DNA from: Altererythrobacter sp.
Lineage (GTDB): Bacteria; Pseudomonadota; Alphaproteobacteria; Sphingomonadales; Sphingomonadaceae
Assembly: GCA_031178065.1 (NCBI GenBank)
Contig: JAPSJS010000004.1
Location: 39,831-103,830, forward strand
Length of the DNA stretch: 64,000 bases
Direction: 5' to 3'
Part shown: positions 25,904 through 35,461 of the stretch, in pieces
Layout: each line of letters begins with the position of its first letter
Position numbering within the stretch: position 1 is the stretch's first letter
The notes under the pieces: model-generated
The model's database searches: none
Told to the model about the DNA's origin: nothing
The model's input: only the letters and a program-made list of their open reading frames with translations
Translations under genes and position numbers: made by a program

Positions 25904-26911
25904 ATGGGCCGCTTCGTCGCCTTCGGCGAGATCATGCTGCGCCTCTCGCCACCGGGGCGGGAGCTGCTGCTCCAGACGCCGAAGTTCGACGTCTGGACGG
26001 CAGGCGCGGAAGCCAACGTGGCGACCGCGCTCGCCTGCCTCGGCCACGACAGCGCGATGGTGAGCGCGGTGCCGCCGACCCCGCTCGGCGACGCACCGGT
26101 CCGCGCGCTTCGCGGCCTGGGTGTCGACACCCGCGGCATTCAGCGCCGCGAAGGGCGCATGGGCCTCTACTTCGTGACGACCGGCGCCGGTCTGCGCGCG
26201 ACGGACGTCATCTACGACCGCGCCGGCTCCGCCTTCGCCGAGACTCCGCCGGATGCCTGGGACTGGGACCGGCTGCTCGCGGGCGCGGACCGCCTGCACC
26301 TGTCGGGCATCACCCCGGCTCTGGGACACAAAGGCACCGAAGCGGCCCTGAGCGCGGCCGAGGCTGCCCAGACGCGGGGCGTACCGGTCTCGTTCGACGG
26401 CAACTATCGCGCCCGGCTGTGGGAGGCATGGGACAGCGACCCCAAGGCCACGCTGACCCAGCTGATCTCGAAGGCCGACATCCTGTTCGGCAATCACCGC
26501 GACATTTCGCTCCTGTTGGGCGAGAAGTTCGACGGCGACGGCCCCGACAGGCGGCGCGAGGCGGCAGAAGCAGCCTTCGAGGCCCTCCCGCAGCTCCAGC
26601 TCATCGCATCGACCGCGCGGCATCTCGACAATGTCGATCACCATCGCCTTTCGGCGCGCATCGACGCGCGGGACGGCGCGGCGCAGACGGACGAGGTGAG
26701 CGTGGCCGGGATCGTCGACCGGATCGGGGCGGGCGATTCCTTCACGGCCGGCGTGCTCCATGCCCTGCGCACGGGGCAGGACATCGACGGCGCCGCCCGC
26801 ACGGGCCTCGCGCTCACCTGCCTGAAGCACAGCCTTCCGGGCGACGCGAGCGTGTTCGGCCAGAAGGATATCGATGCGTTCCTGGCGGGAGGGTTCGACG
26901 TCCGCCGATAA
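25904..26911 (+). CDS. kdgK: 2-keto-3-deoxygluconate kinase (PfkB family)
   Basis: KdgK phosphorylates KDG to KDPG, the point where the galacturonate branch (uxaC-uxaA) and the pectin-oligomer branch (kduI-kduD) meet. The 335-residue protein has PfkB features: FVAFGEIMLRLSPPGRELL at the N-terminus, WTAGAEANVATALACLGHDS (substrate-binding), VSFDGNYRARLWEA and the catalytic GAGDSFTAGVLHALR near residue 275. I start it at the ATG at 25904, five bases after the kduD stop; the ORF-track start at 25661 is within kduD. KDPG aldolase, the next enzyme, is not encoded in this window. Confidence 0.93.
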   Translation: MGRFVAFGEIMLRLSPPGRELLLQTPKFDVWTAGAEANVATALACLGHDSAMVSAVPPTPLGDAPVRALRGLGVDTRGIQRREGRMGLYFVTTGAGLRATDVIYDRAGSAFAETPPDAWDWDRLLAGADRLHLSGITPALGHKGTEAALSAAEAAQTRGVPVSFDGNYRARLWEAWDSDPKATLTQLISKADILFGNHRDISLLLGEKFDGDGPDRRREAAEAAFEALPQLQLIASTARHLDNVDHHRLSARIDARDGAAQTDEVSVAGIVDRIGAGDSFTAGVLHALRTGQDIDGAARTGLALTCLKHSLPGDASVFGQKDIDAFLAGGFDVRR

Positions 26912-26963
26912 CGCTGGGCCGACAATCGGGAGCCGCAAAAGCGGCCCTTCGGGAGGGAAATGG

Positions 26964-28391
26964 ATGCACCAGAAGGTGGCAGAAAAGAGCGGCTCCATCA
27001 CCTTCGCGGTGTTGACCGCGACATTGGGCGGGCTCCTGTTCGGTTACGACACGGCGGTCATTTCCGGCGCGATCGAGGCGATCGACGTCAACTTCATCGA
27101 CCCGCGCGGCCTTGCGCCCAATGCCCGCGACAGCCTGGCCGGCTTCACCGTCGCGAGCGCGCTGATCGGCACGATCATTGGTGCCGCGGTCGCCGGCATC
27201 TTCGCGACGCGGTTCGGCCGCCGCCGGTCGCTGATCCTCGCCGCCGTATTGTTCTTCCTCTCGGCCCTGGGATCGGCATGGCCGGAGATCGGCTTCGGCG
27301 CGCCCGGATCGATGGGGCCGGACGCGCTGACGCTGTTCAACATGTACCGCATCCTGGGCGGAATCGGAGTCGGTCTCGCCTCGATGATCTCGCCCATGTA
27401 CATCGCGGAGATCGCCCCGCCCGAACGGCGCGGGCATCTCGTCACCTGGCAGCAGCTCGCCATCATCGGCGGCATGCTGGTCGTCTATTTCGTCAACTGG
27501 GCCATTGCCCGGCAGGGCGACGAGCAATGGGTGCTGACGACCGGCTGGCGGCTGATGTTCGCGTCGGAGTGCATTCCGGCCGTGCTGTTCTTCGGCATGC
27601 TCTTCTTCATTCCCGAAAGCCCGCGCTGGCTGGTCCAGAAGGGGGACGAGGAAGGCGCGGTGACGGTGCTCCATTCGCTCGGGCTCCGCCGCCCCGGCCT
27701 GCTCGACGAGATCCGCCAGTCGCTGGTGGTCCCGCGCCGGCCGCTGTTCTCCTACGGCGCGGCGCTGATCGCGGTTGGCCTGCTGCTGTCGATGTTTCAG
27801 CAGTTCGTGGGGATCAACGTGGTGCTCTACTACGCCCCTTTCATCTTCAAGAGCATGGGCGCGTCGACCGATACAGCCCTGTTGCAAACGGTCGCCGTCG
27901 GCGCGGTCAATCTCGGCTTCACCGTGATCGCCATGCTCACCGTCGACCGCTGGGGGCGCAAGCCGCTGATGATCACCGGCGCGGTTGTCATGGCGCTTTC
28001 GATGGGGACGCTCGGGACGCTGTTCTACGTCGACAGTCTCGGCCTGGGCGCGCTTCTCGCGATGCTGGTCTATATCGCCGGCTTTGCGCTGAGTTGGGGG
28101 CCGGTGGTCTGGGTCCTGCTGGCCGAGATCTTCCCCAACCCGGTGAAGGGGCAGGCGATGGCGCTTGCCGTCACCGCGCAGTGGATTTCCAACTTCCTCG
28201 TCTCGTGGTCGTTCAAGGTCCTCGATGGCGATCCGACGCTGGTGGCGATGTTCAACCACGGCTTCGCCTACTGGCTTTACGGCACGATGTCGGTGCTCGC
28301 GGCGCTCTTCGTCTGGAAGATGCTGCCCGAGACCAAGGGGCGGACGCTCGAGGAGATGGGCGTGCTGTGGAAGGCGGAAGAGCGCCACTGA
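26964..28391 (+). CDS. sugar:proton symporter, MFS sugar-porter family (XylE-like)
   Basis: A 475-residue inner-membrane transporter with twelve predicted helices and sugar-porter signatures: GGLLFGYDTAVISGAIEAID in the first helix, ATRFGRRRSLILAA, RILGGIGVGLASMISPMYIA, PESPRWLVQKGDEEGA, the substrate-contacting QQFVGINVVLYYAP, DRWGRKPLM and LPETKGRTLEEM near the end. Start: ATG at 26964 with GGGAGGG seven bases upstream; the ATG four bases earlier is out of frame and opens only a shadow. The adjoining xylB and xylA favour D-xylose as substrate. The 52-base gap to kdgK contains no operator copy, so it is probably read from the uxaC promoter. Confidence 0.92.
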   Translation: MHQKVAEKSGSITFAVLTATLGGLLFGYDTAVISGAIEAIDVNFIDPRGLAPNARDSLAGFTVASALIGTIIGAAVAGIFATRFGRRRSLILAAVLFFLSALGSAWPEIGFGAPGSMGPDALTLFNMYRILGGIGVGLASMISPMYIAEIAPPERRGHLVTWQQLAIIGGMLVVYFVNWAIARQGDEQWVLTTGWRLMFASECIPAVLFFGMLFFIPESPRWLVQKGDEEGAVTVLHSLGLRRPGLLDEIRQSLVVPRRPLFSYGAALIAVGLLLSMFQQFVGINVVLYYAPFIFKSMGASTDTALLQTVAVGAVNLGFTVIAMLTVDRWGRKPLMITGAVVMALSMGTLGTLFYVDSLGLGALLAMLVYIAGFALSWGPVVWVLLAEIFPNPVKGQAMALAVTAQWISNFLVSWSFKVLDGDPTLVAMFNHGFAYWLYGTMSVLAALFVWKMLPETKGRTLEEMGVLWKAEERH

Positions 28392-29845
28392 TGTACCTCG
28401 GGATCGACATTGGCACTTCGGCCGTGAAGGCCGTTCTCCTCGATGGAGAGGGGCGGCTGCGCGGCGAAGGATCGGCGCCCTTGCAGGTCTCCCGGCCCGG
28501 ACCGCTGATGTCCGAGCAGGACCCGGACGACTGGTGGCGGGCGGCCGAGGCCGCGGTCCTGTCGTTGCCGGCCGCGGACCGGCGCGCCGTCCGCGCGGTT
28601 GGTCTGGCGGGCCAGATGCACGGCGCCACTTTGCTCGATGACGCAGACCGGCCGCTCCGCCCCGCCATCCTGTGGAACGATGGCCGCTCGGGCGCCGAAT
28701 GCGGCTTGCTTGAAGAGAGGGAGCCCCGGACGCGCCGCATCACGGGCAATGCCGCGATGGCCGGGTTCACGGCGCCGAAGCTCCTCTGGGTGCGCGAACA
28801 CCAGCCAGACCTGTTCGCACGAACCCGCACCGTGCTGCTGCCCAAGGACTACGTCCGCCTGCAGATGACGGGCGAGAAGGCCACCGACGTGTCGGATGCC
28901 AGCGGAACGCTGTGGCTCGATGTCGAGGCGCGGACATGGTCGCCGGCGATGCTCGCCGCCACTGGTGTTGGCGTGGACGCGATGCCCCGCCTGCACGAAG
29001 GGCCGGAGGCGACCGGAACGCTGCGGCAAGCCGTCGCCGCCCGCTGGGGGATGGACGAAGTGCCTGTCGCGGCGGGTGGGGGCGACAATGCCGCCGCCGC
29101 GGTCGGACTCGGCGTCGTCGATCCCGGCGACTGCTTCCTCTCGCTCGGCACCTCGGGCGTGTGCTTCGTCGCGACCGACCGGCTACGCGCTGCGCCCGAC
29201 AATGGCCTGCACGCCTTCTGCCATGCCCTGCCCGGGCGCTGGCACCAGATGTCGGTCATGCTGAGCGCCGCCGCATGCCTGGATTGGGCGGCGGCGCTGC
29301 TCGGTCTGGACGACGTGCCGGCACTCCTCGCGGCCGCGGAACAGGCGCGCGCGGATCGCTCGCTGCCGATCTTCCTGCCCTATCTCAGCGGTGAACGGAC
29401 ACCGCACGCAGATCCGCACGCGCAAGGCGTCTTCTTCGGCATGACCGCAACCACCGGCGCTCCGGAGCTTGCTCTTTCCGTGCTCGAAGGCGTCGCCATG
29501 GGCCTGCGCGACGGGCTGGATACGATCGTCGCTGCCGGTTCGTCGCCGGAGACGATCACCATGGCGGGCGGCGGATCGCGTTCCTCGTTCTGGGGCGCAA
29601 TCATTGCCGCGGCGCTCGATCGGCCGCTCGTGTTCAGGGAAGCGGGCGCGGTCGGGCCGGCCTTCGGCGCCGCGCGCCTCGCCCGGCTCTGCGTGGAAGG
29701 GCACGCGGACGCCGTGATCCCGCCTCCCGCCGTCACCGGCGTAGAAGAGCCCGACGCGGGCCGCGCCGCTCATTTCGCCGAACGCCAGCAGCGCTTCCGC
29801 GCGCTCTACCTCGCCCTCCAACCCCACTTTCGAGGCCCCCTATGA
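28391..29845 (+). CDS. xylB: xylulokinase
   Basis: A FGGY-family kinase of 484 residues that phosphorylates D-xylulose. Signatures are [20 protein letters not shown] at the N-terminus, [20 protein letters not shown] near residue 75, [62 protein letters not shown] near 325 and [20 protein letters not shown] near 390. QMHG and GERTPH are characteristic of xylulokinases rather than of glycerol or gluconate kinases. The ATG shares one base with the stop of the transporter (TGATG). The 961-residue ORF in the track begins in a false frame inside the transporter. Confidence 0.94.
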   Translation: MYLGIDIGTSAVKAVLLDGEGRLRGEGSAPLQVSRPGPLMSEQDPDDWWRAAEAAVLSLPAADRRAVRAVGLAGQMHGATLLDDADRPLRPAILWNDGRSGAECGLLEEREPRTRRITGNAAMAGFTAPKLLWVREHQPDLFARTRTVLLPKDYVRLQMTGEKATDVSDASGTLWLDVEARTWSPAMLAATGVGVDAMPRLHEGPEATGTLRQAVAARWGMDEVPVAAGGGDNAAAAVGLGVVDPGDCFLSLGTSGVCFVATDRLRAAPDNGLHAFCHALPGRWHQMSVMLSAAACLDWAAALLGLDDVPALLAAAEQARADRSLPIFLPYLSGERTPHADPHAQGVFFGMTATTGAPELALSVLEGVAMGLRDGLDTIVAAGSSPETITMAGGGSRSSFWGAIIAAALDRPLVFREAGAVGPAFGAARLARLCVEGHADAVIPPPAVTGVEEPDAGRAAHFAERQQRFRALYLALQPHFRGPL

Positions 29846-31158
29846 CCGACCGGATTTTCGCAGACATCGCCCCGATCGCCTACGAAGGCATGGACAGCGA
29901 CAACATGCTCGCCTTCCGCCATTACGACCGGGACCGGCTGGTGCTGGGCAAGACGATGGCCGAGCACCTTCGGCTGGCGGTCTGCTATTGGCACAGCTTC
30001 GCCTGGCCCGGCGCCGACATCTTCGGGGCGGGCACGTTCGACCGGCCATGGATGCCCGGCGAGATATGCACGCCCGAGCGCGCAGCGCTGAAGCTCGATA
30101 ACGCGTTCGATTTCTTCGAGCGGCTGGGCGCGCCGTTCTTCTGCTTTCACGACGTCGACGCCATGGCGACCGCCGCGACACCGGAAGAGCATCACCGCAA
30201 CCTGTCCGACATCGTCGAGCAGATGGCGCGCCGAATGGAAACGGGCGGGATGAAGCTGCTGTGGGGCACGGCCAATCTCTTCTCGCACCCGCGCTATGCG
30301 GCGGGCGGAGCGACCAGTCCCGATCCCGAGATCTTCGCCTGGGCAGCCTTCCAGGTGCGCGAGATGCTGGAGGCGACGCATCGCCTGGGCGGTGCGAACT
30401 ACGTGCTCTGGGGCGGGCGCGAAGGCTACGACACGATCCTCAACACCGATCTGCGGCAGGAGATGGATCAACTCGGCCGCTTCCTGAACCTCGTGGTCGA
30501 GCACAAGCACAAGATCGGCTTTTCCGGCACGATCCTGATCGAGCCGAAGCCGCACGAGCCGACCAAGTATCAGTACGACCGCGACACGGCGACCGTGTAC
30601 GGCTTCCTCGAACGCTACGGCCTCGTCGACGAGGTCCGGGTCAATATCGAGGCGAACCATGCGACCCTCGCCGGCAACAGCTTCGAACACGAGATCGCCA
30701 CCGCGATGGCACTCGGCATTTTCGGGTCGATCGACATCAATCGCGGCGATCCGCAGAACGGCTGGGATACCGACCAGTTTCCCAACGACGTGCCGGGGCT
30801 CACGCTGGCCCTGCTCGAGATCCTGAAAGGCGGCGGCTTCACCACCGGCGGCTTCAACTTCGACGCGAAAGTGCGCCGGCAGTCGATCGACCCGATCGAC
30901 CTGTTCCACGGCCATATCGGCGGCATCGACGTGCTCGCGCGGGCACTGCTCAACGCGGCGGCGATCATCGAGGACGGGCGGCTCGGGCAGTTCGTCGAGG
31001 ACCGATATGCCGGCTGGCGGGGCGAGTTCGGGCGAAAGGCGCTGAACGAGCTGAGCCTCGAGGACCTCGCCGACCATGCGCTGCAGTCGAACGGCGAAAG
31101 GCGACCTCCCTCCGGCCGGCAGGAGTACCTCGAAAACCTGGTGAACAGGTTCGCATGA
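29842..31158 (+). CDS. xylA: D-xylose isomerase
   Basis: XylA converts D-xylose to D-xylulose. The 438-residue length and motifs mark the longer class II form: [18 protein letters not shown] (written [13 protein letters not shown] in the sequence), [11 protein letters not shown] with the active-site His near residue 98, [36 protein letters not shown] near 230 (metal-binding Glu), [17 protein letters not shown] near 270 and [19 protein letters not shown] near 300. It overlaps the xylB stop by four bases. With xylB and the symporter it makes a complete bacterial isomerase pathway into the pentose phosphate route. Unusually, these genes follow the uronate genes in one run. Confidence 0.96.
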   Translation: MTDRIFADIAPIAYEGMDSDNMLAFRHYDRDRLVLGKTMAEHLRLAVCYWHSFAWPGADIFGAGTFDRPWMPGEICTPERAALKLDNAFDFFERLGAPFFCFHDVDAMATAATPEEHHRNLSDIVEQMARRMETGGMKLLWGTANLFSHPRYAAGGATSPDPEIFAWAAFQVREMLEATHRLGGANYVLWGGREGYDTILNTDLRQEMDQLGRFLNLVVEHKHKIGFSGTILIEPKPHEPTKYQYDRDTATVYGFLERYGLVDEVRVNIEANHATLAGNSFEHEIATAMALGIFGSIDINRGDPQNGWDTDQFPNDVPGLTLALLEILKGGGFTTGGFNFDAKVRRQSIDPIDLFHGHIGGIDVLARALLNAAAIIEDGRLGQFVEDRYAGWRGEFGRKALNELSLEDLADHALQSNGERRPPSGRQEYLENLVNRFA

Positions 31159-32738
31159 TGGACAAGCTCGACCGCCGCCGTTTCCTGGGCAACTCGGCCC
31201 TGGCCGCCGCCGCGCTTTCGCTGCCGGCCGCTGCCTATGCCGCGCCGGGGCGGAGCAGCGTCGTCTCCACGACCAAGGGCCGCGTGCGCGGCACGGTCGA
31301 GGACGGGCTCCACGTATTTCGCGGTCTGCGTTACGGACAGGACACGCGGCCGCACCGTTTCCAGGCGCCGCGCGCGCCGGAGCCGTGGAGCGGCATCGCC
31401 GATGCGACCGCCTTCGCGCCGTCCTGCCCGCAGCGGAGCGACCGCTACGCCTCGACCAGCGAGGATTGCCTGTTCCTCAACGTCTGGACGCCCGGGCCCG
31501 ACCCGCGCGCGAAGCGACCGGTGATGGTCTACATCCACGGCGGGGCCTATTCGTCGGGCAGCGTGGTCGATCCGCTGAACTATGGCCACCATCTCGCCTC
31601 ACACGGGGACGTGGTCGTCGTCACGCTGAACCACCGGCTCAACGCCTTCGGGTATCTCTATCTCTCGCGGCTCGATCCGCGCTTCCCTGACAGCGGCAAT
31701 ACCGGCCAGCTCGACCAGATTCTCGCACTACAGTGGATACGCGCCAATATCGCTAACTTCGGCGGCGATCCCGGCCGAGTTATGGTGTTCGGCCAGTCGG
31801 GCGGCGGCGCCAAGATCGCGACGATGATGGGCATGCCTGCGGCGAAGGGGCTGTTTCATAGCGCCGCGACGATGAGCGGGCAGCAGGTCACCGCCTCCGG
31901 CCCCCTCAACGCCAGTGCGCGCAGCCGCGCCTTTCTCGCCGATCTCGGCGTTCCGGAGAGCGACCTCGGCCGCCTGCTCGCCATGCCGACGGAGGCATTG
32001 GTCGAGGGGCTGGACGCGACCGATCCTGTCCTCGGCGGCGGCGTCTACTTCGGCCCGGTGCTCGACATGAAATGGCTGACCCGGCACCCGTTCTGGCCGG
32101 ACGCCAATCCGCAGTCGAACCATATCCCGATGATCCTCGGCAACACGCTCGACGAAACCCGTGCCTTCATCGATCCGGAGGGTCCGAAGATCACCGGCCT
32201 CGACTGGTCGAACATCGCCGAGCGCATGGCGCCCGAGCTGCGGATCGACATTCATCCCGAATGGGTCGTAGCGCAGTTCCGCGAACGCTATCCCGCGTAC
32301 ATGCCCGAGCAGGTCTTCTACGCCGCAACGACGGCGGGGCGGAGTTGGCGCGGGCAGGTGATCGAGGCGGACGAGCGCGCGCGGGCCGGCACCCCGACTT
32401 GGGTCTATCGCGTGGACTATCAGTCGCCGGTCGAGCCGCGTCGGGGCGCGCCGCACACGATCGACATCCCGCTCGTCTTCGGCACGCTCGACGCGGAAGG
32501 ATCGATCACCGGCACGGGGCCGGACGCGCGGGCGCTGAGCGGGAAGATGATGGACTCCTTCGTCGCCCTCGCGCGCGGGGGCGATCCGAACCATGGCGGC
32601 ATACCGGAATGGCCGGTCCATACCTTGCCGGACCGCGAGACGATGCTGTTCGGCACAGAGGTCCGCGTGGCCAACGACCCGCGCCAGTGGGAGCGCGAGC
32701 TCTTCGGCCGGGTCCCCTATATCCAGCCGGGGACCTAG
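31155..32738 (+). CDS. secreted type-B carboxylesterase
   Basis: A 527-residue alpha/beta-hydrolase of the carboxylesterase type-B family. A Tat signal is evident ([20 protein letters not shown]). Catalytic elements: oxyanion-hole [15 protein letters not shown] near residue 130, nucleophile elbow [16 protein letters not shown] near 215, acidic residue in the [10 protein letters not shown] region and [13 protein letters not shown] near 435, with [13 protein letters not shown] as a family marker. The gene overlaps xylA by four bases and is the last of the uxaC run. A periplasmic esterase in a pectin/xylan operon would suit removal of feruloyl, acetyl or methyl-glucuronoyl esters from oligosaccharides, but the sequence does not identify the acyl group. 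It ends by a four-base overlap with the cupin fragment on the opposite strand. Confidence 0.88.
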   Translation: MMDKLDRRRFLGNSALAAAALSLPAAAYAAPGRSSVVSTTKGRVRGTVEDGLHVFRGLRYGQDTRPHRFQAPRAPEPWSGIADATAFAPSCPQRSDRYASTSEDCLFLNVWTPGPDPRAKRPVMVYIHGGAYSSGSVVDPLNYGHHLASHGDVVVVTLNHRLNAFGYLYLSRLDPRFPDSGNTGQLDQILALQWIRANIANFGGDPGRVMVFGQSGGGAKIATMMGMPAAKGLFHSAATMSGQQVTASGPLNASARSRAFLADLGVPESDLGRLLAMPTEALVEGLDATDPVLGGGVYFGPVLDMKWLTRHPFWPDANPQSNHIPMILGNTLDETRAFIDPEGPKITGLDWSNIAERMAPELRIDIHPEWVVAQFRERYPAYMPEQVFYAATTAGRSWRGQVIEADERARAGTPTWVYRVDYQSPVEPRRGAPHTIDIPLVFGTLDAEGSITGTGPDARALSGKMMDSFVALARGGDPNHGGIPEWPVHTLPDRETMLFGTEVRVANDPRQWERELFGRVPYIQPGT

Positions 32739-33857
32739 TCGTCCGTTCGCGCGGGCAGCGGGTAGGAAATGATGAGCTCCAGCGGCTCGGGTCCGACTTG
32801 CCGAATGCCGACTTCCGCATCGGCGTAGAGGTAAGCCGCCATCCCAGGCCCAAGTCGCCGTGTCTTTCCGTCGCTCTCGAGCTCGCCTTCGCCCGAGAGC
32901 ACGTAGTAGACTTCGTCATGGTTGATCGGGTGGAATGCCGATCGCGGCACCAGGATGAAGCACGCGCTTGCGGAACTCCATCGACCGCTGCGGTGCGGCG
33001 TCGCTGATCCTGTAGGCGGTGCTCATGCCGATGGCGCCGTGCGGCGGCGGCTCCTGCCGGACGACCTGCTTCTCGTCGATGACGATGCCCTTCGCGGCCG
33101 GCTGCTGCAGGCCGGCCGCCCAGCGCAGGCCGGCGGCGAGGTGCGCAAGGAACAGCGGCTCGGAATAGCTTTCCGGCGTGTGCCCCATCGCGGTGTAGAA
33201 GACGCGGCCGCCCTCGAAACGGTGCGCCCAGGCGACCGGCTTGGGATTGACCGCCGCCTCGCCGATCGACGCGGGATCGAACGTGGCGAGGAGGGTAACT
33301 GTCGGGTCGAAGTCTTCGAACAGGTAATACTCGTCGGTGCGCCGGAAGCTTTCGGGCAGCACGCGGGCGGCGGGGTGATCGGCATCGGTGCGGTGGAGGT
33401 CGGCTGTCGGCGTCCCTTCCGGATGGCGGGCGAACCGTCCGCCGATCATCCGCCGGTACCAGGGCCAGTGCGCGTGCGAATCGGCCGCGGCATGGATGCC
33501 GACCACACCGCCGCCGCCGCGAACGAACGCCTGTAATCCGGCACGGCGCGGGCCGACGAGCCATTCGGAAGCAGGGTTCTTCCGATCAGTGGTGGTGTTG
33601 AGCAGGATGATCGCGGTGAAGCCGTCCAGTCCGTCACTCTCGAAAACCGCGGGGTCTTCCGAGGCGACCAGCGTGAACCCCTCCCGTTTGGCGAGATCGC
33701 GGATTGCCGCAATGCCGGGTTCGATCGAGGCATGGCGGTAGCCGGTGGTGTGGCTGAACAGCAGGACCTTCGGCGCGGCCCAGGCCGCCGCGGGACTGAA
33801 AGCAAGGGAAAGGATCAGCGCAAGGGCGCCGACGATTCGTATCGCTACTGCCGCCAT
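32735..33857 (-). pseudogene. ThuA-like domain fused to a cupin domain, split by a one-base frameshift
   Basis: Two ORFs in the track (32916-33857, 313 aa; 32735-32950, 71 aa) are parts of one gene. The first has a signal peptide and a ThuA class-I glutamine-amidotransferase-like domain (KVLLFSHTTGYRHASIEPGI, GVVGIHAAADSHAHWPWYRR, DEYYLFEDFDP, AMGHTPESY), a linker, then the first cupin strands (RSMEFRKRVLHPGAAIG). It then runs into IPPDQP and a stop. Dropping one base near 32936 gives IGFHPINHDEVYYVLSGEG, restoring the metal-binding HxxxH and joining the 71-aa ORF exactly. ThuA proteins occur in trehalose and 3-keto-glycoside catabolism. Either the gene is recently broken or the base is a sequencing error. 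If real, the ThuA part could still fold alone. Confidence 0.8.
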
Positions 33858-35206
33858 CAGTCCGCCCCCTGCTGCCGCATCAGCCGGTCGCGTGTGCTGG
33901 TCGGCTGCTGGACGAAATCGTCCGCCTGGCCCGGATAGCGCCCGGACTTAGGTTCCATCGTATCAAGGTTCCACTCCGCCGCGACGAAGGGCGCGCGGGT
34001 GGGTTCGACCACCGGATAGCCGCCGACTTCCTCCTCGCTGTCGATGATCTCTCCGCGGCCTTCGGCGACATCGAATATCACGCGGATGTCATGCGCATCG
34101 CGGTCCCACGGACGGGCGCCGGCATATCGCAGGACATGCGTTTCCACCTGATTCGCCGGGAGCACGTCGAGCGCTTCGGGCCAGACGGGCGGCTCGTCGG
34201 TTTCGACGATCTTCGCAGGGCTGGTGGTGTACCGGCCGAACATCGGCAGCGGCTCGCCCAGTCGGCCGACCGCGATGTTGTCGCGACCGTAGTAGCGCAG
34301 GTCGCCGACGCCGCCGATCGCCAGGAAAGTGATGTCGTCGCGCGTGGAGAAGCCCCCGCGCAGGACATTGCCGACCGCCGAGAGTTCACCGGCCTGGTGC
34401 GGGTGGTCGCCCCATTCCAGATCCATCAGGTTGTAATGGATCGCCTGCGTGCCCGGATTGAAGATGAAGTTATTCACCACCGCCGCCTGCGCACCGCCCT
34501 TCAGCATCGGATTGCGCTCGTAATTGTGGGCATAGAGGTTGCGGTAGATGAGGATGCCGGTCGCGTTGTCGTGGATCAACGAGCCCTTGCTGTGCTCTCC
34601 CTTCGGGTGGCTGGCATGCGCGAGGCCTTCGGCCAGGATGTTGTAGGAGAACGTGATATTCCGCGAGGTTCCCGCGCGCCATTCCTCCACCGTCTCGCCG
34701 GTGAAACGAGGGCCGGAGGCGGACAGGTTCTCGTCCACGGCCCAGGTGATCGAGCAATGATCGACGATCACATTGCGGGCGGCGACGGTGGAGATGCCGT
34801 CTGCTTCCCAGTCGCTCCGTTTGGGCTTTCCGGATACGCCCGAGCGGATGCGGATGTGGCGGACGATGACGTCGTGCGTGCGAATATCGAATCCGCCGCG
34901 GATGACGGTGATGCCTGGTGACGGTGCGGTTTGCCCGGCGATGGTGAGGTATGGCTCGTCGATATTTATGGTGGTGAGGCCGAGATCGATCACGCCGCCG
35001 ACCTCGAACACCACGATTCGCGGGCCGCGCGCCTCGAGCGCCGCCTTGAGCGAGCCGGGCCCGTCGGCATCGAGATTGGTGACCCGTATGATCGCGCCGC
35101 CGCGTCCGCCCTCGGTCACCGCGGCCCACCCGGCCGCGTCTGGAAAGGCTTCCGCGCGTAGCGGCGAGGCCACAATCAGCAGCAGAAGGGGCAGCAGAAC
35201 ACGCAT
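33857..35206 (-). CDS. secreted pectate lyase (right-handed beta-helix, PL1-like)
   Basis: About 449 residues from the third of three consecutive ATGs (35206), which is best spaced from GGGAGAGAG; the ORF-track start at 35227 adds seven residues. A Sec signal (MRVLLPLLLLIVASPLRAEA) precedes a beta-helix typical of pectate lyases: AVTEGGRGGAIIRVTNLDAD, VFEVGGVIDLGLTTINIDEP, TIAGQTAPSPGITVIRGGFD, VIVDHCSITWAVDENLSASG near residue 165 and NITFSYNILAEGLAHASH with the following Lys/Arg. DHCSITWAVDE corresponds to the calcium-binding strand. The enzyme would cut polygalacturonate by beta-elimination outside the cytoplasm, feeding kduI/kduD. Operator copy 5 lies in its promoter. Its stop and the ThuA-gene start share one base. 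Confidence 0.88.
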   Translation of the reverse strand: MRVLLPLLLLIVASPLRAEAFPDAAGWAAVTEGGRGGAIIRVTNLDADGPGSLKAALEARGPRIVVFEVGGVIDLGLTTINIDEPYLTIAGQTAPSPGITVIRGGFDIRTHDVIVRHIRIRSGVSGKPKRSDWEADGISTVAARNVIVDHCSITWAVDENLSASGPRFTGETVEEWRAGTSRNITFSYNILAEGLAHASHPKGEHSKGSLIHDNATGILIYRNLYAHNYERNPMLKGGAQAAVVNNFIFNPGTQAIHYNLMDLEWGDHPHQAGELSAVGNVLRGGFSTRDDITFLAIGGVGDLRYYGRDNIAVGRLGEPLPMFGRYTTSPAKIVETDEPPVWPEALDVLPANQVETHVLRYAGARPWDRDAHDIRVIFDVAEGRGEIIDSEEEVGGYPVVEPTRAPFVAAEWNLDTMEPKSGRYPGQADDFVQQPTSTRDRLMRQQGAD

Positions 35207-35260
35207 CATCATCTCTCTCCCAATCACCGGTCTTGACAGCGTCTCGCGCCGGGCGCAGTC

Positions 35261-35276
35261 TTATGACACCGGTTAC
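35261..35276. promoter_or_regulatory. LacI-type operator copy 5 (pectate lyase)
   Basis: TTATGACACCGGTTAC, the reverse-orientation form of copies 1 and 2, 55 bases upstream of the chosen pectate lyase start. It lies in the 255-base divergent region shared with the TonB receptor, which has its own copy at 35402. Confidence 0.75.
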
Positions 35277-35401
35277 TTACATCTTACAACCGGGATGATG
35301 ACTGAGCGGATAAGCACAGCATCGGCGGGAGAGAGTGAAGGGGCGCCGTCATTGCCTCAACTCCAGAGTTCGTTCTCCCAGCCATGCCGTCGTCTGGCTT
35401 A

Positions 35402-35413
35402 GACACCGGTGTC
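35402..35413. promoter_or_regulatory. LacI-type operator copy 6 (TonB receptor), perfect palindrome
   Basis: GACACCGGTGTC, a perfect 12-base inverted repeat and the most symmetrical copy; the flanking CAT extends the match to copies 1 and 2. It lies 49 bases before the receptor ATG. Confidence 0.8.
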
Positions 35414-35461
35414 ATACGGTTTTATTCGCCTCCATGGGCGAAAAGGACAAGGGAGAGAGGA

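Noticed and set aside
26814-28388. 524-aa minus-strand ORF
   Set aside because: Antisense of the sugar symporter with the same charged composition artefact.
26960-28390. N-terminal 477 codons of the 961-aa ORF (26960-29845)
   Set aside because: Out-of-frame read of the symporter gene; only the part from 28391 on is real (xylB).
30261-31154. N-terminal extension of the 825-aa ORF ending at 32738
   Set aside because: Out-of-frame read of xylA; the esterase starts at 31155 behind a four-base overlap and has its Tat signal there.
34091-34921. 276-aa plus-strand ORF
   Set aside because: Antisense of the pectate lyase, which has a clear signal peptide and beta-helix motifs.
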